A DNA stretch of 64,000 nt from Sipunculus nudus (lineage: Eukaryota > Annelida > Sipuncula > Golfingiida > Sipunculidae): assembly GCA_026874595.1 (NCBI GenBank), contig CM049311.1:69235453-69299452 (forward strand), in the 5' to 3' direction. Below, in pieces: positions 58,254 to 64,000 of this stretch. Position 1 is the stretch's first letter; every line of letters begins with the position of its first letter. The translations under genes and the position numbers were made by a program. A model generated the notes under the pieces. The model worked only from the letters and a program-made list of their open reading frames with translations, ran no database searches and was not told the DNA's origin.

Positions 58254-59380
58254 CTGAAATACCAGGATTAACAAAATTAAATCAGCTCATAAAAGATGAA
58301 CTAGATTGTGACCACTTTAAAGTTCTCACAAGGCATTTGAACCAGAATTCTCAAAACACAAGTGATCTGGAATTAAAAACAATCTTACACAACATTGGAA
58401 AACATGAAGTGATCTGTGCTTTGTGAGAACCTGGATTTAGCAATGAGTCATCTCAGTGAATAATTAAAATCGGATTCGTTGTGCAGCAGTATAGTTGCCA
58501 TTCACAATGTCATTATCTCAGTTGCTTAAATGCTAATGGTTTTGCCCTCAGTGTGCAGGGGTGTACAGAAAACCACACGTCAATGATTCATTTACAATTT
58601 GTCAACCAGAAAATCTGCTGCAATCGTAGAAAAGTCACCTGACCTTCCTGTCCTGAGAAGTAATAATAAGTCATCCTTGTCATAAAATAAACATTTAGAT
58701 AACAGGCTTTTAAATAAAGCCTATCTTGGAGGATGAGAATGAATGTGGTGAAGTATTTGTATTCCTGCAAAGTGAACCAAATTAGCAAAGTTTCAAATGT
58801 GAAAATTTTCCAGAGTAAATAAAAGTATAGTATTTCAGTCAAACATGGATGACTAGAATTTATATTATAATAAATAATCTATACCTACCTAAACTTTTAT
58901 TATATAACTATTACCTAAATTCTAAAATAATATTTGAAAAAGCATATTTAAAAGAGAGTATATTTTATTTTATTAACAACACTTAAATACCATAAATTCA
59001 AATCTGACACCTTCAGAAAGTAACAGCATTTACACCATGTAAGAGAAAATTGAAATATTTTCAAATAAATATATCTGAATATATATCAATATGATAGCAA
59101 AATTGACTGGAAAAAAGTGTCCATGAATGATAAATCTAATAATCTAAATGTTTAATAACATAAAAAAAATTGTCAGATATTTTGAAATATATGCATGCAA
59201 AAGTAACTCAACTAACTGATAAACTTTACCTATTTTCACCTGTTTCCTTCACCTATTTATCTATTAACTTTCTTATTTTCTGAATTCTGAGAGGTTTATG
59301 GTGAGACACTTAATTCTTTATAAAAAAAAAAGATGATCTATTAACTAACTTTTGGAAGTTTCCAGTCTCTCATTGATCTG

Positions 59381-59520
59381 AAAGATTCAAGGCTAATTAA
59401 GGTTAAGCAAATTATCTATTACACTACATTTATAATAGAGCTAATAACACAAAGATTGAAGGCTAATTAAGGTTTAGCCAATTATCTAATACACTGCATT
59501 TATAATAGAGCTAATAACTG
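59381..59520 (+). repeat. 70-bp tandem duplication
   Basis: AAAGATTCAAGGCTAATTAA and ATTTATAATAGAGCTAATAA occur twice with an offset of 70 bases and only a few differences. Confidence 0.85.
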
Positions 59521-60499
59521 GTCTGTCTTTTTTACACATTGGTATCAACATATAACCAGTGCCAAAGATTCATGTAGGAATTCATTATTTCCAAGAAATA
59601 ATTCTCTCAAATATTATGTAACCACTTATAATACTACTTAAACATTAAAGGTTTTACACTTGTATTATTCCTGTAAATTTACACAGTGGTTGAGTTTCCA
59701 TAATTTTTTCCAAAATAAATTACCATAAAATTAATCATTAAAATTATCAACATTTTTAAATGAGGGTATATGACTTTTTAATGTTAACATCTGTAGCCAG
59801 TAATATGATGTTCTGTCAATGGAAGAGGCGATCAGATAATATATGCATACTGAGATCATTTAGTGCCTTTTATGTCCTTACATAAAAGCACTGGTATCTT
59901 TAAATAACTGGTAAAACAGTAAACATTGAAAGCATAGCAGCATTCAGAAAATCTATAGTTAATCTAAATTTATCAATGAATCTGCCTCCCTTCATACTGG
60001 ATTGTAAATATATATTACTCTCCAGATGATGGCAATAAATTTTCACTATTAAATAATCATCCTTACCATTAATGAATGAATAAAATTGTCTGTGCTAAAT
60101 ATAACTGGTAAATACTGTTACTATATATAACATGTAGATAATTATGGTACTATTAATTACCTGTGATATAAATAAAAGGAAATAATTTCAAATCTATGCT
60201 AAACTGGTATATATAATTCCATGTATTATAAAGATCAGTTATATCATTCCCTACAATAAGAAATATTTTCACTTGAAAATAATTTTTTTAGATTAGATTA
60301 AATCTCACTGACATGTACATTTTCCCCGATTAATTAATATTGTTATTTCAAGTTACTGAATTAATACATAAATTATTACAATCAATCACTGTATATAAAA
60401 TTAACAATAAAACTTACATATATTAAATATTTTTACTCTGTTAAAAGGGAGTGAATATCTTTTGAAAAATGAAAACACAAAATGAAAACATGAGTACCA

Positions 60500-60628
60500 T
60501 TAAAATCACAGTCATTCATTTTTGGCATGAATTTTGCTTAGAAACTGTCTACACATTGAGTATATGGGTGATATGCCAAGTTTCTAAGCAACTTTAGTGC
60601 TCAAAATGAGTGCTGTGATTAAAAATAA
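60500..60628. repeat. Long imperfect inverted repeat (hairpin)
   Basis: Left arm modules TTAAAATCACAGTCATTCAT and TTGCTTAGAAACT pair with right arm AGTTTCTAAGCAA and ATGAGTGCTGTGATTAA, leaving a loop of about 32 bases. Arms are roughly 46 bases. It is either a small MITE or a hairpin transcript; no flanking target duplication was established. Confidence 0.65.
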
Positions 60629-63600
60629 ATCAAAGGTTAAATGTAATGTAAAAAATAATATTAAGGGATTTTCTGGGCCTTTCAATGGCCTTGCTAAATA
60701 ATTTCATAAACTCATATACTAATAAATACTACAATTGTTATCAATCAGATTTACATTCAGATTTCAGGTTTAATAAAATACAATTAAATTTGTCAAATAT
60801 GATTATAAAGAAACACTGAAGACCAGTTAGGTATTCCAGAAAGGTAGACACTAAATTTTCTTAACATATAAATTGACTGCACAGCTAACATATCATGATT
60901 GTAAAGGATTTGAGGGGCCAAACTCAAGTTTCCCAGGACCTGCATAAACCATGCATATAATTAAGATCTTTACAATAATTCATCTTCACTCAAAAATCAT
61001 TTGTTAACAAGGTCCTTTATCATATTTTTAGTTTTTTTGGCATCTGTTCATTATCAGTATAATTTGTATAATTAGTAATTAAGTAATTAACATATGAGGA
61101 ATCTATGAAAATTATGTCATACATGTAACGAGTACATTTTCAGATGATATATTCAAATGCATAATTCACAGAAATTATTACAGTTATTATTCATTGTTAT
61201 CTTGTAACTGCTATAATATGTTTAGTTATTATAGATATCACCTTCAGACTGTCATTGTCCCACCTGGATATGTTTCATTGTGATTCAGATTATATGCAGT
61301 TTGTTACAGTTATTTTGTAACTGATTTACTTTCATGGAATACATTTTTCACTTATTAAGTATCATAAGAGCATAATTTTAATTTCCTTAAATTTTTTTTT
61401 GTTGTTTTTGGATAGACCTCAATATGTAGAAATTAGAGGTATGGTAAAATTATGGCCAAATTTAAATAATGCATGCAAGTCTGTTATTCAACACTGTTTG
61501 AAATTGCCAAAGTTTTCATAACATTTGACTATAATTCATTTACAAGTTTATTTTACAGTTAATATTTAATGTTACTTCAATGAAACATTTGATATATCGA
61601 ACATTTAAAAAAAAAAGTAAATTTACATTTATATGTTCAACATCTCTGAGTAATAGTTTTAAAAATTTAAGAGTTTTAAACATCAAGATTAATGAATTTA
61701 TTTATGATCACTGCCTTAACACATACTTAAAAAATCAGCCACTCATAAACACATAAAAAAGCCTATTTTCTGGTCATTTCTAAAAAAATATTAAAAACAG
61801 TTCAAGACAGCACTTAATAGAATCAAAATTAGAAATGACTGAGGATTTCAGTTGTCACAGTTGCTGAGTCAGCCATTTTGAAGGCAGACATGGTCTTATC
61901 TCTATGCTTAAAACTGGTCCTGCGATTAATTGAAACAAATGGGTCTTGAAAGTGGCAGTGACTCACTGTTTAATTTTGGGTGATGATTAATTGGAACATA
62001 ACAGTGAGACAGGACTATGATCACTCTGATACATTCTCAAATTTGTGTCAATGCCACCAGACATGATGTGTTGTCAACTGCACTTGACTCATCATTTTTC
62101 TGTCATAATGTTAAAATAACGACCCCCGTCCAGTGCTAAAAGGTTATTTGATTTAATATGCAACAATATGTGCGTCCTTACTGTTTTGCCTAGATTTACA
62201 AAACAAGACTTTTTTTCCTATATGTGGACATAGAAGAGAAAAAAGTCTGTATGGATGGTATATTGATTTCAAGTTAAATGTTGCTAGCAGAGTGTGCAGA
62301 TTATTTAAAGCTTCCTTTGTTGGAAAATATACAATGTTTTAAATATTCAGATTTCATCAGAAAAAAATATTTTTTCAAAGATTTCCATTTAAATACCACA
62401 GGTGGAAAAAACACAATTTTAAACAGTAAGGTTCCAACTGAAATGTCTCTGGTTGTATAGAAATAGCATAAAAATTCTCTTTATCACTACCAAAGAGACA
62501 TCATAAAGCTGATAAAATATCTGATTTAATCTGAAGAAAATTCTTAATTCCAGAGAAAAAGAAAAAGAGGTGGACCTTTGATATTGGTCACCAGGGTCCA
62601 CCAGTAACAACTCAACCCTTTACTGTTTGGATTAGCCTGCAGATTGTCACAATCTTATTATTCAGATTAATTTTGCATTCAGTTTTTTCCACATTTTGAC
62701 ATTAATCCATAAAAGATAAATTAACTCAGTAACCATTCAAGGTTTCTTTGTGAAATTTTCAGCATTAAATTTCAGGTATATGTCCTTTATGTTAATTATA
62801 ATTTTTTTGCATACCTCTTTTGATATGTATGTAACTAAGGTAAAAACAGGTGAATCTGTAATACTTGACGCTGTATTTCCCTATACTGGTATATCACCAA
62901 AGTGACCCCTTTATCTGTGGGAAATATAAGGAATTTTTTCTCATGTAATATTAATTAAAGGTAAGTAAAAGGTAAATGATTTGGTTTAATTATGGAAAGG
63001 AAACCACCAACGAACCAGAATGTGCAAATAAAATTTGATTTTACTGTGGAAATCAAATATTTTTCACCTGAAAAGCTTGCTGACCAAAGAAGCATATTCT
63101 ATGACTTGGTTAATATATAACACATAAGTTTACCTGTACAAGTAAGTAAAGGTAAGTACAGGTAAATTTCACATGAGTGAAAGTCAATCATTTTTATTTA
63201 TTTCCAACAAGTATGTGTCTGCCCCAGTTTGAATCTTGATCACATGATAGAACAACTCTTGACAATTCGCTCTTTCATTTAAGTACAAATATGATGGATG
63301 ACAATTGATATTTCATCCCCAAAACTTGTGCCAATTACTGGTATGTAAAATGACCTTTAGAGGGTGTTTAAGGGCACCTTGAAATCTACCTCTGTGACAA
63401 GCCGCGGGTGCTAGAGGGCGCTGTGGGAGTTTAAAGGCTTAAATGTGGAATCATTCATCGTCATAGAGATTTTTTTCTGGTTGAAGATTTAATAATAATA
63501 ATAAAGTATTTAACATAAAACTGATCATATCAAAAGAATATTTTCATATGATAACATTTTTAGTTGAAACAAACATTTGTAATATTGGTTATGAGTTAAA

Positions 63601-64000
63601 ATCCTATGAGAATATTTTTTAAATTGTTTTTGTTGCAAGATCTAATGATATATAATTACATAATTTTTTTATATAATGGTTAATATTGCCATTTTCTTTG
63701 TCATTTTCAATCAAACAAGTTTTCATGGTATTGCCAGGATTCTGGACAGATTTATAATTTAAATATAATACTGGATGCAATGCCAAAAGACTATGAGCCA
63801 TTGTGTATAACCTGAAGTGGGGTGGCAATTAATATATTAATGATTAGGCTTTTAACTGGCAGCATCTTAACATAAATGATGACAAACAATTATGTATGCA
63901 CATGCAAAGAAGTCAAATTATCTAGAAACAAGGGCTTTCAGGCACAAATAGTCCCTTGCTTGTATTTATCTAGCAGGTGTGGCATCAGTGACACTCAAAT

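Larger units (their letters stand above)
58254..64000. other. AT-rich sequence, few features
   Basis: About 5.7 kb that is strongly AT-rich, with many short runs but no exon I can defend. Local structures are a 70-bp tandem duplication (59381-59520) and an inverted repeat (60500-60628). It may be an intron of the gene containing the 58.1-kb candidate exon, or intergenic. Confidence 0.5.

Noticed and set aside
43000-64000. An undescribed defence, biosynthetic or regulatory gene system
   Set aside because: Apart from the SWSAP1-like exons and one isolated candidate exon, no coding chain or conserved cluster could be assembled.

Overview
This window is eukaryotic, intron-rich and AT-rich, and most of it is interspersed repeats. 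The repeat types suggest a mollusc, most likely a bivalve: SINE-like or Helentron-like elements with hairpin ends and tandem-repeat cores, tRNA-derived SINEs and many MITEs. That placement is inference. The listed intergenic and intronic open reading frames are almost all accidental frames inside repeats; the real coding sequence is in short spliced exons.

Two genes can be read, lying tail to tail. On the + strand, eleven exons from 1609 to 42999 form one phase-consistent chain that encodes the C-terminal ~1,030 residues of a PARP4-like (vault poly(ADP-ribose) polymerase) protein. It has acidic microexons, an RS/KE-rich exon, a 2-kb exon with a proline-rich tract and FG-type repeats, and the terminal major-vault-protein-interacting domain. 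The catalytic, VIT and VWA parts would lie upstream of position 1. The 2-kb exon carries one in-frame TAA at 33782-33784, with the same frame open for another ~650 bases. On the - strand, four exons from 53428 down to 47153 encode most of a SWSAP1-like protein (the ATPase-like partner of ZSWIM7 in homologous recombination); its N-terminal exon(s) were not found.

Region by region: 1-32.4 kb holds PARP4 introns built from repeat families. I call these A (GGCACAAAT...GGACCTAGAATCTTC type), B (ACTGGCACATTTTGAAACC type), C (a ~2.4 kb element starting AACCTGTGAGCTTATGC), D (AGGTCA arrays) and E (GTGGCGCCACCTGCA satellites). A, B and D bodies share one 5' hairpin and one 3' palindrome. A ~2.0 kb DNA transposon with TIRs and a TA target duplication sits at 25.15-27.16 kb. 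32.4-43 kb holds the main PARP4 exons, two AT microsatellites and a 1.6 kb TIR element flanked by TTAA. 43-53.4 kb holds two SINE-like sequences, the SWSAP1 exons and an inverted copy of family C. 53.4-64 kb is AT-rich, with one unidentified candidate exon at 58.1-58.25 kb and few repeats.

I see no operon, CRISPR, viral or toxin system. The points most worth a second look are the in-frame stop in PARP4, the nuclear-receptor half-site arrays carried by repeats, the modular hairpin-ended repeat family, and the datable transposon insertion.
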